Shown: positions 6,029 to 12,699 of the stretch, one piece after another
Layout of the letters: every line of letters starts with the position of its first letter
Position numbering within the stretch: the first letter of the stretch is position 1
Origin: Halobacteriaceae archaeon Tc-Br11_E2g27
GTDB lineage: Archaea > Halobacteriota > Halobacteria > Halobacteriales > Haloarculaceae
Direction of reading: 5' to 3'
Assembly: GCA_001564135.1 (NCBI GenBank)
Contig: LKNH01000026.1
Location: 1-16,440 of the forward strand
DNA length: 16,440 bases
Notes under the pieces: generated by a model
The model's input: the letters and a program-made list of their open reading frames with translations, nothing else
Databases searched by the model: none
What the model was told of the DNA's origin: nothing
Made by a program: the position numbers and the translations under genes

Positions 6029-6880
6029 ATGCCAACAGAGTTTCCATCGCCCGGGTTTGGCACGTCTTTTGAATCCGATAGCTCTCACGAGCCATTGCCT
6101 CGACTCGGTCCAGTCAAAGATACCGACGGCGTTTCGGTCACAACAGCGGCAGTCACCGCCGCACTCCATGTCGGCTATCGCCACATCGATACCGCGGATA
6201 TGTACGGCAACGAGCAAGAGGTCAGGCAGGCGCTCGAACTGTCGGAACTAGACCCGGACGATGTCTTCGTTGCGACAAAAGTCAAGCCGGAAAATCTCGC
6301 CTACGATGACGTGATTGGGTCAGCGGAGCAAAGTCGTGAGCGACTCGGTGTCGAGACCCTTGATTTGCTCTATCTCCACTGGCCCATTCGAACGTATGAC
6401 CCCGAAGAAACCCTCGATGCGTTCGAAGAACTGTACGACAGGGGAGTAATTGAGCGGTTTGGACTCTCAAACTTCACCCCCTCACTGCTAGAGGATGCAC
6501 TCTCGCGACTCGACATTCCTGTCTTTGCCCATCAAGTGGAATGCCATCCGCTTCTTCCCCAGCAGGAGCTTCGGGCATACGCACAAGAACACGACCACTA
6601 TCTCGTTGCGTATTCGCCGGTAGCCAAAGGTGCGGTCTTCGATGAGCCCGTACTACAGGAAATTGCAGACCAACATGACGCGACGCCCGCACAGGTCTCG
6701 CTCGCCTGGCTCCACTCAAAAGAGCGTGTCGTTCCGATTCCGCGTTCGAGTACTGCTGGACACATCAAAGAGAACTTCGAGGCTCAACAGCTTGCGCTCA
6801 CTGACGACGAATTGGCCCGTATCGATGCAATCGAGACGCGAGACAGACAGATTGATTTCGACGACGCGCCGTGGAACTGA
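6029..6880 (+). CDS. Aldo/keto reductase family oxidoreductase
   Basis: From the ATG at 6029 the protein has 283 residues, a (beta/alpha)8 NADPH-dependent reductase. The catalytic tetrad is visible: Asp and Tyr in HIDTADMYGNE, Lys in VATKVKP and His in LLYLHWP. The cofactor-binding end reads VVPIPRSSTAGHIKENF. Such enzymes reduce aldehydes and ketones, often sugars or methylglyoxal; the substrate is not readable. The frame is open to a TTG at 5966, but the extra residues are basic and Ser-rich and precede the usual N-terminus. The N-terminal strand before the TTAAVTAALHVGYRH helix looks slightly longer than in close relatives. It follows cimA by 72 bp and precedes the lipoprotein gene by 12 bp. 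Confidence 0.9.
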   Translation: MPTEFPSPGFGTSFESDSSHEPLPRLGPVKDTDGVSVTTAAVTAALHVGYRHIDTADMYGNEQEVRQALELSELDPDDVFVATKVKPENLAYDDVIGSAEQSRERLGVETLDLLYLHWPIRTYDPEETLDAFEELYDRGVIERFGLSNFTPSLLEDALSRLDIPVFAHQVECHPLLPQQELRAYAQEHDHYLVAYSPVAKGAVFDEPVLQEIADQHDATPAQVSLAWLHSKERVVPIPRSSTAGHIKENFEAQQLALTDDELARIDAIETRDRQIDFDDAPWN

Positions 6881-6892
6881 GGGACGCAGGAA

Positions 6893-7339
6893 ATGCACAG
6901 ACATCAATTGAACCGAAGACAAGTTATCGCTGCGCTGGGAACTGGAGCGTTTACCGGGTTATCAGGATGTGCTTCCCTACTGAACGGTGATGAGACAGTC
7001 AAGCTCCAGCGAGTGGGGATTGTAAATTGGACAGACCGGGCACTGACAGTCCATGTCCGAGTACACCATGACAACGAGGTGGTTGAACAAACACAGGTGG
7101 AATTCACGCCAGAGGAACAAGGACACGTTCTCGATTGTACGTGGCCAACGGATCCAGGAGTATTTTCCATATCAGCCAGACTCAGCGAGACCGATGAATG
7201 GGAGAAAAAAGATGTGACTGACTCCGAGTCTGATTGTGCCGCGGTTCTTGTCTCCATCAATGAAACGGTCAATTCGAGCCCTGCGATTTCATTACCAGTG
7301 AGTAGAGACTGCGATTTCTATGCTGACAGCTGTCCCTAA
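6893..7339 (+). CDS. Predicted Tat-exported lipoprotein of unknown function
   Basis: The 148-residue protein begins with a twin-arginine signal (NRRQVIAALG, Arg8-Arg9) and a lipobox LSGC with Cys26 as the likely lipidated residue, the usual arrangement for haloarchaeal surface lipoproteins. The mature part is acidic and beta-rich (VGIVNWTDRALTVHVRVHHD) and has cysteines near CTWPTDP, DCAAV and RDCDFYADSC that could form disulfides outside the cell. The pattern suggests an immunoglobulin-like or beta-sandwich surface domain; I do not recognise a named family. It starts 12 bp after the aldo/keto reductase stop, so the two may be co-transcribed. It ends 20 bp from the convergent HAD gene. Confidence 0.75.
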   Translation: MHRHQLNRRQVIAALGTGAFTGLSGCASLLNGDETVKLQRVGIVNWTDRALTVHVRVHHDNEVVEQTQVEFTPEEQGHVLDCTWPTDPGVFSISARLSETDEWEKKDVTDSESDCAAVLVSINETVNSSPAISLPVSRDCDFYADSCP

Positions 7340-7359
7340 TCAGACAGAATGTCTTGAAG

Positions 7360-8049
7360 TTACCTCGATTCAGAAGAGTCAATCGACCCAACGATTGAAG
7401 AGAGCGTCGCAAGCGTCTCAATCTCATAGGTTGGCGTCACCGAAAGCTCAACAGTTCGGTTATGCTCGCGCCGGACGAACGCAACGTCAACGTCCGCACG
7501 CTGGCCAGCAATCACGTCCGATTCGCTATCACCGACATAGAGTGGATTCGAGACCCCAAGGTCGTTCATCGCCTCCGTAATGAAGGTTGGTTCGGGTTTC
7601 TTTCGAGTGAGACTCGAAAGCCGTGGCTCGCGTGCTCGTACCGTCTCGAACTGGCTGTCGATACCGTGATAGCTGATGACGTCCTCGACAATTCTGGTCT
7701 GATTATTGCTGACGATACCAGTTGGACGAGAAAGCGTTTCGACAACCTCGACATCGTCGTACGGTTCTTTCTCACCGTTACGAACAGCAGCTGTGAGCAA
7801 CTGCTCAATCACATCTTCGCGGATACGCCAGATGCGAGAGGGTTCAGTATCAAATTGGCTGGCGAGTGCAGTCACCTCTTCGAAGGAAACGCTCAGATAG
7901 AGCGTCTCAAAGACCGAACCAGTTGGGTCAACACCAACTTCCCGGAGACGGTTTCGCGACTGCTCGCTGAATCGCTCATACAGTTGTGTTCGGGAAAGAA
8001 CATCAACGAGGACACCATCATGGTCGAACAAAACGGCGTCGTAACTCAT
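7360..8049 (-). CDS. HAD-family hydrolase (phosphoglycolate-phosphatase-like)
   Basis: The ATG at 8049 gives 229 residues. All four HAD motifs are present: DHDGVLVD near residue 9 (nucleophile Asp and acid Asp), GIVSNNQ with the motif II Ser, the motif III Lys in RKKPEP, and YVGDSESDV for the metal-binding acids. The helical segment after motif I is a C1-type cap. Such enzymes dephosphorylate small phosphate esters in the cytoplasm; the substrate is unknown. The frame is open to 8121, but the extra residues are Thr/Arg-rich and overlap the preceding gene, and homologs start shortly before the DxD motif. One base separates this start from the stop of the bifunctional-nuclease-family gene, so the two are surely co-transcribed. 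Confidence 0.88.
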   Translation of the reverse strand: MSYDAVLFDHDGVLVDVLSRTQLYERFSEQSRNRLREVGVDPTGSVFETLYLSVSFEEVTALASQFDTEPSRIWRIREDVIEQLLTAAVRNGEKEPYDDVEVVETLSRPTGIVSNNQTRIVEDVISYHGIDSQFETVRAREPRLSSLTRKKPEPTFITEAMNDLGVSNPLYVGDSESDVIAGQRADVDVAFVRREHNRTVELSVTPTYEIETLATLSSIVGSIDSSESR

Positions 8050-8050
8050 G

Positions 8051-8554
8051 TTAGAACGGGTCCGAGCCAACGTCCGGGTCGTCACCGAGGTCGGTATCGC
8101 CGCCGAAGTCGTCGGGGTCATCGCCGCTCATAAATTCATCCGGTGGGCGACCCGCCTCGTCGACGACCGCATCGGAGACCAAAAGCGGACAATCAACACG
8201 CAGCGCAAGTGCAATGCCATCCGATGGGCGAGCATCAAAGACCGCCTTCTTGCGTTCGCCGCCATGGTACTGTTCGGTATCAATTTTCGCGTAGAATGTT
8301 CCATCCGCGAGGTCATCAATACGCACACGGTCGATGGCGGCACCGAACTCAGCGACCATATCGACAAACAGGTCATGTGTTAGCGGTCGCTCAAACGGCT
8401 CACCTTCGAGTGCGAGCTGCATTGACTGTGCCTGGTCAGTGCTAATAAAGATGGGAAGCAACTCCTCTCGTGCCCGTAAAATGACGACCGGCGCGCCAGG
8501 ACCTTCCTCGCTCACGCCGACGCCGACACCCTCGACGGTGGCCTCGTGTGTCAT
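8051..8554 (-). CDS. Bifunctional nuclease (BFN/DUF151) family protein
   Basis: The 167-residue protein has the BFN domain: VVILRAREELLPIFISTDQA, RPLTHDLFVDMVAEFGAAI, then DGTFYAKIDTEQ and DARPSDGIALALRVDCPLLV. It ends in an Asp/Gly-rich acidic tail of about 30 residues, which I recall from haloarchaeal members. A plant member was reported to have DNase and RNase activity and a mycobacterial structure is known, but activity in archaea is not established to my knowledge. It follows DUF3194 by 79 bp, probably with its own promoter, although the only A/T-rich element upstream (around 8577-8584) is weak. It is coupled to the HAD gene downstream. Confidence 0.9.
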   Translation of the reverse strand: MTHEATVEGVGVGVSEEGPGAPVVILRAREELLPIFISTDQAQSMQLALEGEPFERPLTHDLFVDMVAEFGAAIDRVRIDDLADGTFYAKIDTEQYHGGERKKAVFDARPSDGIALALRVDCPLLVSDAVVDEAGRPPDEFMSGDDPDDFGGDTDLGDDPDVGSDPF

Positions 8555-8633
8555 ATGTATCCTTGTAACCGAAGGGATGAAAAGGTATCTGTCGGGTTTC
8601 AGAAAGGTTTGCGAAGCGTGACCCGAGCAGGAG

Positions 8634-8897
8634 TTACTCCAGAAGGTCGTCCGCTGCGGACTGAGCGGCTAGCATCGCATCTTCGGCGACCCGGTCGACG
8701 TTTCCCGGTGCGTCGAGATATATATCGACCGAAAGCTGTCCGTCAGAAAACGAAACAGTGATGTCGATATCGTCAACCTCGGAGCGGTCGTATCGTGAGA
8801 AGACGACGTTCTCCGCAGCTGTTGCAGCGGCTTCGACTACGTCGGCGTCCTCTGGTTCAGCATTCGAACTGCCTTCAGTGTCGTCCGGCGACGTCAT
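8634..8897 (-). CDS. DUF3194 family protein, partner gene of prefoldin beta
   Basis: The 87-residue acidic protein has a disordered N-terminus (TSPDDTEGSSNAEPED), an alpha segment (VVEAAATAAENVVFSRY) and then beta strands (VDDIDITVSFSDGQLSVDIY) with a closing helix ending SAADDLLE. It matches DUF3194, an archaeal family encoded next to prefoldin beta in many genomes. Its ATG overlaps the pfdB stop codon (ATGA at 8894-8897), so translation is likely coupled. The function is unknown; partnership with prefoldin, RNA polymerase or ribosome assembly is inference from position only. Confidence 0.82.
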   Translation of the reverse strand: MTSPDDTEGSSNAEPEDADVVEAAATAAENVVFSRYDRSEVDDIDITVSFSDGQLSVDIYLDAPGNVDRVAEDAMLAAQSAADDLLE

Positions 8898-9274
8898 GCA
8901 CCGCCAGCGCCACCGAGACCGCCGCCTGGGCCGCCACCGAGCATCTGCTGCAGTTCGTTCTGGAGTTCTTCGAACTGGTTCTGGACGCGCTCTTCCTGTT
9001 TCTCAAGCGTGTCCACACGGATTTCGAGGCTGTCAACCTTTTCTTCAAGGTCGCTCTGGGCCTCATCGTATTCGGTCTCGACGAGGAGTTCGCCGAGCTG
9101 TTTGTACATTTTCGTGTCCGTCTCGATGCTGTCGAGTGCATCAAGTGCGTTTTTCGACTCCGTTAGCTGGGTCTCTGCTTCCTGTTTCTGCATCGCAACC
9201 TGCTGTGCCGTCTCCTGCAGGTCCTGCAGGTCTTCGAGTTTCTCCTGTGCTTCCGGTGGTAGATTTCCTTGCAT
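8894..9274 (-). CDS. pfdB: Prefoldin subunit beta
   Basis: The 126-residue protein has two long coiled-coil helices (about 8-50 and 65-112) joined by the short hairpin region around TKMYKQLGELLVE, the standard beta-type prefoldin design. Four beta and two alpha subunits form the jellyfish-shaped hexamer that holds unfolded proteins for the thermosome chaperonin. The C-terminus is a Gly-rich tail (GGGPGGGLGGAGGA). A TATA-like box 28 nt before the ATG suggests a leaderless transcript separate from pcc1, whose stop is 84 bp upstream. DUF3194 follows with an ATGA overlap. Confidence 0.95.
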   Translation of the reverse strand: MQGNLPPEAQEKLEDLQDLQETAQQVAMQKQEAETQLTESKNALDALDSIETDTKMYKQLGELLVETEYDEAQSDLEEKVDSLEIRVDTLEKQEERVQNQFEELQNELQQMLGGGPGGGLGGAGGA

Positions 9275-9298
9275 AGTACGGAGGTCGTCCCCCGCACT

Positions 9299-9306
9299 GT
9301 TAAAGG
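9299..9306 (-). promoter_or_regulatory. TATA-like box of pfdB-DUF3194
   Basis: Minus-strand CCTTTAAC is centred about 28 nt before the pfdB ATG at 9274. It marks an internal promoter within the cluster. Confidence 0.45.
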
Positions 9307-9358
9307 CGTGGTTTCAGAAACGATGTGTGGATTATCAACGAGGTATGGGTTACTTCTG

Positions 9359-9616
9359 TCACCCCATGCCTGACGAATCAACTCCACTGGCACGCTCGGC
9401 AACGCTTACCAGTGAGCACCATGTATTGACGCCCGCACGGAGTGCTGCTAGGTCACTGGCGGCAAGTTGAATTGTGACGGTTTTTCCCTCGCACTCTAGT
9501 GACGCCCGACTTCTTTCGTCATCGATAGCTCCGATTTCAGGTTGCAGCGACCGCTCGACAACTTGAGCTGCAGTTTCCGAAGGATAGTCGAACGAAAGCA
9601 GAATGTCGTGTTTCAC
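9359..9616 (-). CDS. pcc1: KEOPS complex subunit Pcc1
   Basis: The 85-residue protein has the Pcc1 length and pattern: a strand (HDILLSFDYPSETAAQVVERSLQ, about residues 3-25), a central strand pair (RASLECEGKTVTIQLAASD) and a C-terminal helix (LAALRAGVNTWCSLVSVAERA). Pcc1 dimerises and holds two Kae1 units in the KEOPS complex, which adds the threonylcarbamoyl group to adenosine 37 of ANN-decoding tRNAs. Its ATG is 12 bp after the rpoP stop, so it is part of the rpl37ae-rpoP-pcc1 unit. Kae1-Bud32 and Cgi121 are not in the window. Confidence 0.9.
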   Translation of the reverse strand: MKHDILLSFDYPSETAAQVVERSLQPEIGAIDDERSRASLECEGKTVTIQLAASDLAALRAGVNTWCSLVSVAERASGVDSSGMG

Positions 9617-9628
9617 GTCCCGGTCGGG

Positions 9629-9763
9629 TTATTCAACGCTAACTGCTTTGACATCGCGGCTGCGCTCTTTGAGCAGCACGCGGTGGCCGCAGTACGGACA
9701 GCGGACGCCGCCGTACTCGTCAAGACTCACGTCGCGTTTACAGCGTGAACACTTGTAACTCAT
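9629..9763 (-). CDS. rpoP: DNA-directed RNA polymerase subunit P (Rpo12)
   Basis: This 44-residue gene begins MSYKCSRCKRDVSLDEYGG and ends KAVSVE. Zinc ligands are Cys5, Cys8, Cys22 and Cys25 (CSRC and RCPYCGHRV), the signature of archaeal Rpo12 and eukaryotic RPABC4. The subunit helps hold the Rpo3/Rpo10/Rpo2 assembly of the polymerase. The start overlaps the rpl37ae stop as ATGA (9760-9763), so translation is probably coupled to the ribosomal protein gene; pcc1 follows after 12 bp. Confidence 0.95.
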   Translation of the reverse strand: MSYKCSRCKRDVSLDEYGGVRCPYCGHRVLLKERSRDVKAVSVE

Positions 9764-10026
9764 TCGTCGTCCTCGGCGAGCGCCGCTCGAATCGAGCGAT
9801 TGACCGTCTCACCGGCAGGCGTCTGGGGCTTGTACGCACCGCCAGCGAACTTTTCGCCTGTCTCCTCATTAATCCAGATACCGGTTCCAACGCGTTTGAC
9901 GCTGTCGCCGTCAACTTTCGCATTCCGCATCTCTTTTTCAATCTCAGCAACACGGCGGCGAGCAACCCGACCATAGCGCGCGCCAAAGCGGCCAGCGCTA
10001 CCGACGCGGTTTTCCTTGTCACTCAT
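9760..10026 (-). CDS. rpl37ae: Large-subunit ribosomal protein L37Ae (eL43), zinc ribbon lost
   Basis: The 88-residue protein starts MSDKENRVGSAGRFGARYGR, the family N-terminus that threads into the large subunit, and keeps GTGIW (47-51), KFAGGAY and the ending TVNRSIRAALAEDDE. Archaeal and eukaryotic eL43 normally carries a C-x2-C...C-x2-C zinc ribbon around the GTGIW strand. Here there is no cysteine anywhere. KVDGD (37-41) stands where the first pair should be, and Asn53 and Thr56 replace the pair after Trp51. The fold must therefore be kept without zinc, perhaps by salt-adapted packing. A second, zinc-bearing copy elsewhere cannot be excluded. It is the first gene of the rpl37ae-rpoP-pcc1 unit. 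Confidence 0.93.
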   Translation of the reverse strand: MSDKENRVGSAGRFGARYGRVARRRVAEIEKEMRNAKVDGDSVKRVGTGIWINEETGEKFAGGAYKPQTPAGETVNRSIRAALAEDDE

Positions 10027-10052
10027 AGTACCACTATCTCACGCGAGCGTCC

Positions 10053-10060
10053 AAATAAAC
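10053..10060 (-). promoter_or_regulatory. TATA-like box of the rpl37ae-rpoP-pcc1 unit
   Basis: Minus-strand GTTTATTT is centred about 30 nt before the ATG at 10026. It gives a leader of only a few bases for this ribosomal/polymerase operon. Confidence 0.5.
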
Positions 10061-10093
10061 CCTGCGAGTTCGTTCGGGCGACGACCGACCGTG

Positions 10094-11815
10094 TCACTGC
10101 TCGGCCTGCTCCGTATCGAACTCAAGTCGTCTGGCAACAGCAAGCGCGAGGAGCGTACTCATCGCGACGGCCGTAATCATTCCCAACGGGATGTCTTCGC
10201 CGGCTCCATCATCCCCCCGTCGTTCCCAATCCGTCTCAAAGACGGTCTGATAGTACTCGCCCACCTCTTCCCCGTGGAGCATGAGCCCAACTTCTCTATT
10301 ATTCCGCAGTGAGTTGTTATTCCAGTTGATACTCCCCACGAACGCCTGCTCACCGTCGATAACCACTCCTTTTGCATGGATTTTCTCAAAGGCGTCACCC
10401 GGTTGCGCAAGTCGGATATCGACTGGCAAGTCATCGTGCTTTGCATGCTCAGTCAGTTTCTCTTTCAACTGCTCGTTGTCCTCCTGTGCATACCACTGAC
10501 TTGAAAGCAAGATTCTCACGTCAACACCTCGTTCAGCGGCAGCAATCGCACCTTCCAGTAACGGAAACGAACGGTCGGTAATCTGTACCTGTTTGATATC
10601 GATTCGCTCCTCTGCCGCGTTGAGTTGTTCAAGAAGATACGCCTCAGCATTATCGGGGGCAAGAACGAGGTCCGTCTGCTCGACAGTGAGCGTTTGCTCA
10701 CTAATCGCCGCAGGATATGGACCACCACTGCTACCATCTGGCTCGACAAGAGTCGGGTCGTGTTCGTCCCACGGAAGCGTATCGACCCACCCGATATCCG
10801 CTTCGTAGGTCGACCGAAGCCCGTCAACGATGTCAGTCTGATTAGTGATAGCGGCCCAACCGCGACTCGACTGACCCCCCGTTCCCGCTGGCTTCCAGTT
10901 TTCGGTCGTTACCAGTGCCCGGTCATCAACGATTGCGTATTTCGGATGATGGTACCGGTACCGGGCTTTTTCGCCATCGAGGACGCGAACTGTGACACCC
11001 GCACGGTCGAGCGTATCGAGTGCTGCAGCCTCGTCAGCGACCATGCCGCCAACCGGTGAGCCCTCGACGAGGACTGAAACCTCGATGCCAGCCTCGTGTG
11101 CGTCGATGAGCGTCTCGACGACATCCTCATCCGAGAGCGTATACCCAGCGAGGATAAGCTGCTCCGTTGCCCCGTCAAGAAACTCAACAGTTCTGTCCGG
11201 GTCATCGGGGAGAACAAACGTTTTGACAGTGCCACCTTCGCTTGTCGTTACTGGCTTTTCTGTGGCCCCTAACGGTGACCACTCGCCAGTATCGATATCG
11301 TACGTTTCACCCTCGGGCGCGCTCGTATACTCGTATTCGTCTACGACCGTTCCGTTCTTTTTGAGCCTCAGGTGGTCGCCATCGTTTGCCAGCGAGAAGT
11401 ATCCCTGAAACTGGGCAACTTCCCGTTCGGTTAGCCAAGCGGTCCGATTGGCGTCGGTGGAGTACGTGAGTTCAGTCCAGCCGTCCTGCTCGTTTGGGAG
11501 AGTGGTATAGGTGGTATTGAGTGGGTCGAGTTCGGTCGTTTCGGCACCATCGAGGTACCGTTCCTGTGGTGAAATCGAGACGCTTCTGTGTGCATCTTCG
11601 AGCGTGTATGCCGACCGATTCGCCTCGGGTGGGAATCGGATTGTCACAAACTCGCCAGGGGTGTAAGGAGCGACTGGGTTAGGATACAGTTCGGAGATGT
11701 ATGCCGTCGAGTCGTTCTCCAGTTGGGGTTCCTCTGCACCGACACCCTCGACAACAAATCCACATGCTACCCCCAAAGTGAACAGGAGTAAGACAACCGA
11801 GAACTGTCGGAGCAC
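10094..11815 (-). CDS. Exported, membrane-anchored phospholipase D-like protein with lamin-tail-like domain
   Basis: The GTG start gives 573 residues. A signal peptide spans about 1-27. Residues 36-185 look like a lamin-tail-type beta domain (ISELYPNPVAPYTPGEFVTI, then DGDHLRLKKNGTVVDEYEY and SPLGATEKP). Two PLD half-sites follow: HPKYAIVD (His290, Lys292, Asp297) and HAKGVVID (His480, Lys482, Asp487), the second with the typical GSINWNNNSLRNNREVGL. A membrane helix at about 542-562 and a short charged tail close the protein, so the catalytic part faces outside. HKD enzymes cleave or transfer phosphodiester bonds in lipids or nucleic acids; both HKD sets are intact, but the substrate is unknown. 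A good TATA box supports the GTG. Confidence 0.87.
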   Translation of the reverse strand: MLRQFSVVLLLFTLGVACGFVVEGVGAEEPQLENDSTAYISELYPNPVAPYTPGEFVTIRFPPEANRSAYTLEDAHRSVSISPQERYLDGAETTELDPLNTTYTTLPNEQDGWTELTYSTDANRTAWLTEREVAQFQGYFSLANDGDHLRLKKNGTVVDEYEYTSAPEGETYDIDTGEWSPLGATEKPVTTSEGGTVKTFVLPDDPDRTVEFLDGATEQLILAGYTLSDEDVVETLIDAHEAGIEVSVLVEGSPVGGMVADEAAALDTLDRAGVTVRVLDGEKARYRYHHPKYAIVDDRALVTTENWKPAGTGGQSSRGWAAITNQTDIVDGLRSTYEADIGWVDTLPWDEHDPTLVEPDGSSGGPYPAAISEQTLTVEQTDLVLAPDNAEAYLLEQLNAAEERIDIKQVQITDRSFPLLEGAIAAAERGVDVRILLSSQWYAQEDNEQLKEKLTEHAKHDDLPVDIRLAQPGDAFEKIHAKGVVIDGEQAFVGSINWNNNSLRNNREVGLMLHGEEVGEYYQTVFETDWERRGDDGAGEDIPLGMITAVAMSTLLALAVARRLEFDTEQAEQ

Positions 11816-11839
11816 ATACCAGGCTGGTCTGGTGTTTTG

Positions 11840-11847
11840 ATATAAAT
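11840..11847 (-). promoter_or_regulatory. TATA box of the phospholipase D-like gene
   Basis: Minus-strand ATTTATAT is centred about 28 nt before the GTG at 11815. It supports leaderless initiation at that GTG. An ATG two bases further upstream is in another frame. Confidence 0.58.
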
Positions 11848-11888
11848 GTGAGGAAACAACAAGTGGTAGTGGCTATGAAGCGACTCGA

Positions 11889-12536
11889 TTAACTTGCCTG
11901 TTCGTCCCCATCACGAAGCACGCTCGCACCAGGAAGGATAGCGACAAGTTTGGTGACGTAACCAAACTTGAACAGCCCTGTCTGTGACAGCACACCTAGG
12001 GCGAACAGCCCCAGAAAGACTGGTGCCGTATACTCGAACAACAGCGGGTCCATCGTCACATCTGCCTGTGCGGTCTGGAGTTCGGTCGGAGTAATCGACC
12101 GGGAAGCCAGTGCCGCCCCAATGAACGACGTGGCGACGACCATCGTCGTCCGCTTGAGAAACATTCCAAGGAAGGCAGCGGCGATACCGACAGCAACGGC
12201 AGCACCGATGGTCATCAGTGTCCCTTCATCGAGCATCGGCGCAACCACGACAAGTCCCAGATACGTTCCAACAGCGAAGCCGATGGCTGCAATCGCCATC
12301 GACAACAAGACGTAGGTGATAACCACTCCGGCCAGCGCACCGCCAACAACGGCGGCAGCCACGACTGCAAGCCCCTCAGTGCCGGCTGCACTTGCGACCA
12401 TCGGCGAGAGCATATAGCCAGCACCACCCCCGATGACGAGTCCCATCAGCGCGACGCCATAGATTGACAGTGCCGCCCCGAACAGCAGGATAACGATTCC
12501 TGCAGCCACCAAACCTAGTGAAACGATATCGACCAT
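11889..12536 (-). CDS. Polytopic membrane protein, DUF4203-like
   Basis: From the ATG at 12536 the protein has 215 residues. About seven hydrophobic helices rich in Gly and Ala follow one another (for example IVLLFGAALSIYGVALMGLV, then GGALAGVVITYVLLSMAIAA), with a polar loop (SITPTELQTAQADVTMDP) before the last helix. The layout resembles the DUF4203/TMEM198 family, whose transport or scaffold role in archaea is unknown. The frame continues upstream to 12593, but those residues (CLTQRFCPPGEKQKS) do not fit a membrane N-terminus. It lies between the GINS gene and the PLD-like gene, with no tight coupling to either. Confidence 0.72.
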   Translation of the reverse strand: MVDIVSLGLVAAGIVILLFGAALSIYGVALMGLVIGGGAGYMLSPMVASAAGTEGLAVVAAAVVGGALAGVVITYVLLSMAIAAIGFAVGTYLGLVVVAPMLDEGTLMTIGAAVAVGIAAAFLGMFLKRTTMVVATSFIGAALASRSITPTELQTAQADVTMDPLLFEYTAPVFLGLFALGVLSQTGLFKFGYVTKLVAILPGASVLRDGDEQAS

Positions 12537-12625
12537 ACTCTTCTGCTTTTCACCGGGAGGGCAAAACCTTTGTGTCAGACAACTATGTTGCAACTAACTG
12601 TAACGAATACAGGGGTGGAAACGGT

Positions 12626-12645
12626 GAAAAGAGACGGTAGCCGTC
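12626..12645 (-). terminator. Hairpin plus T-run after the GINS gene
   Basis: On the minus strand GACGG-CTA-CCGTC forms a perfect 5-bp stem with a 3-nt loop and is followed directly by TCTTTTC. It lies about 55 nt past the GINS stop within the 163-bp spacer before the DUF4203-like gene, where I see no other gene. Confidence 0.42.
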
Positions 12646-12699
12646 AAAAGGAGGTACGGAGCGGCGATAATCTCTAAACAGGTGCGATACTCCTTACAG

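Noticed and set aside
7462..8133. Plus-strand frame of 223 residues opposite the HAD gene
   Set aside because: It is antisense to all four HAD motifs and crosses into the BFN gene; no promoter or recognisable domain.
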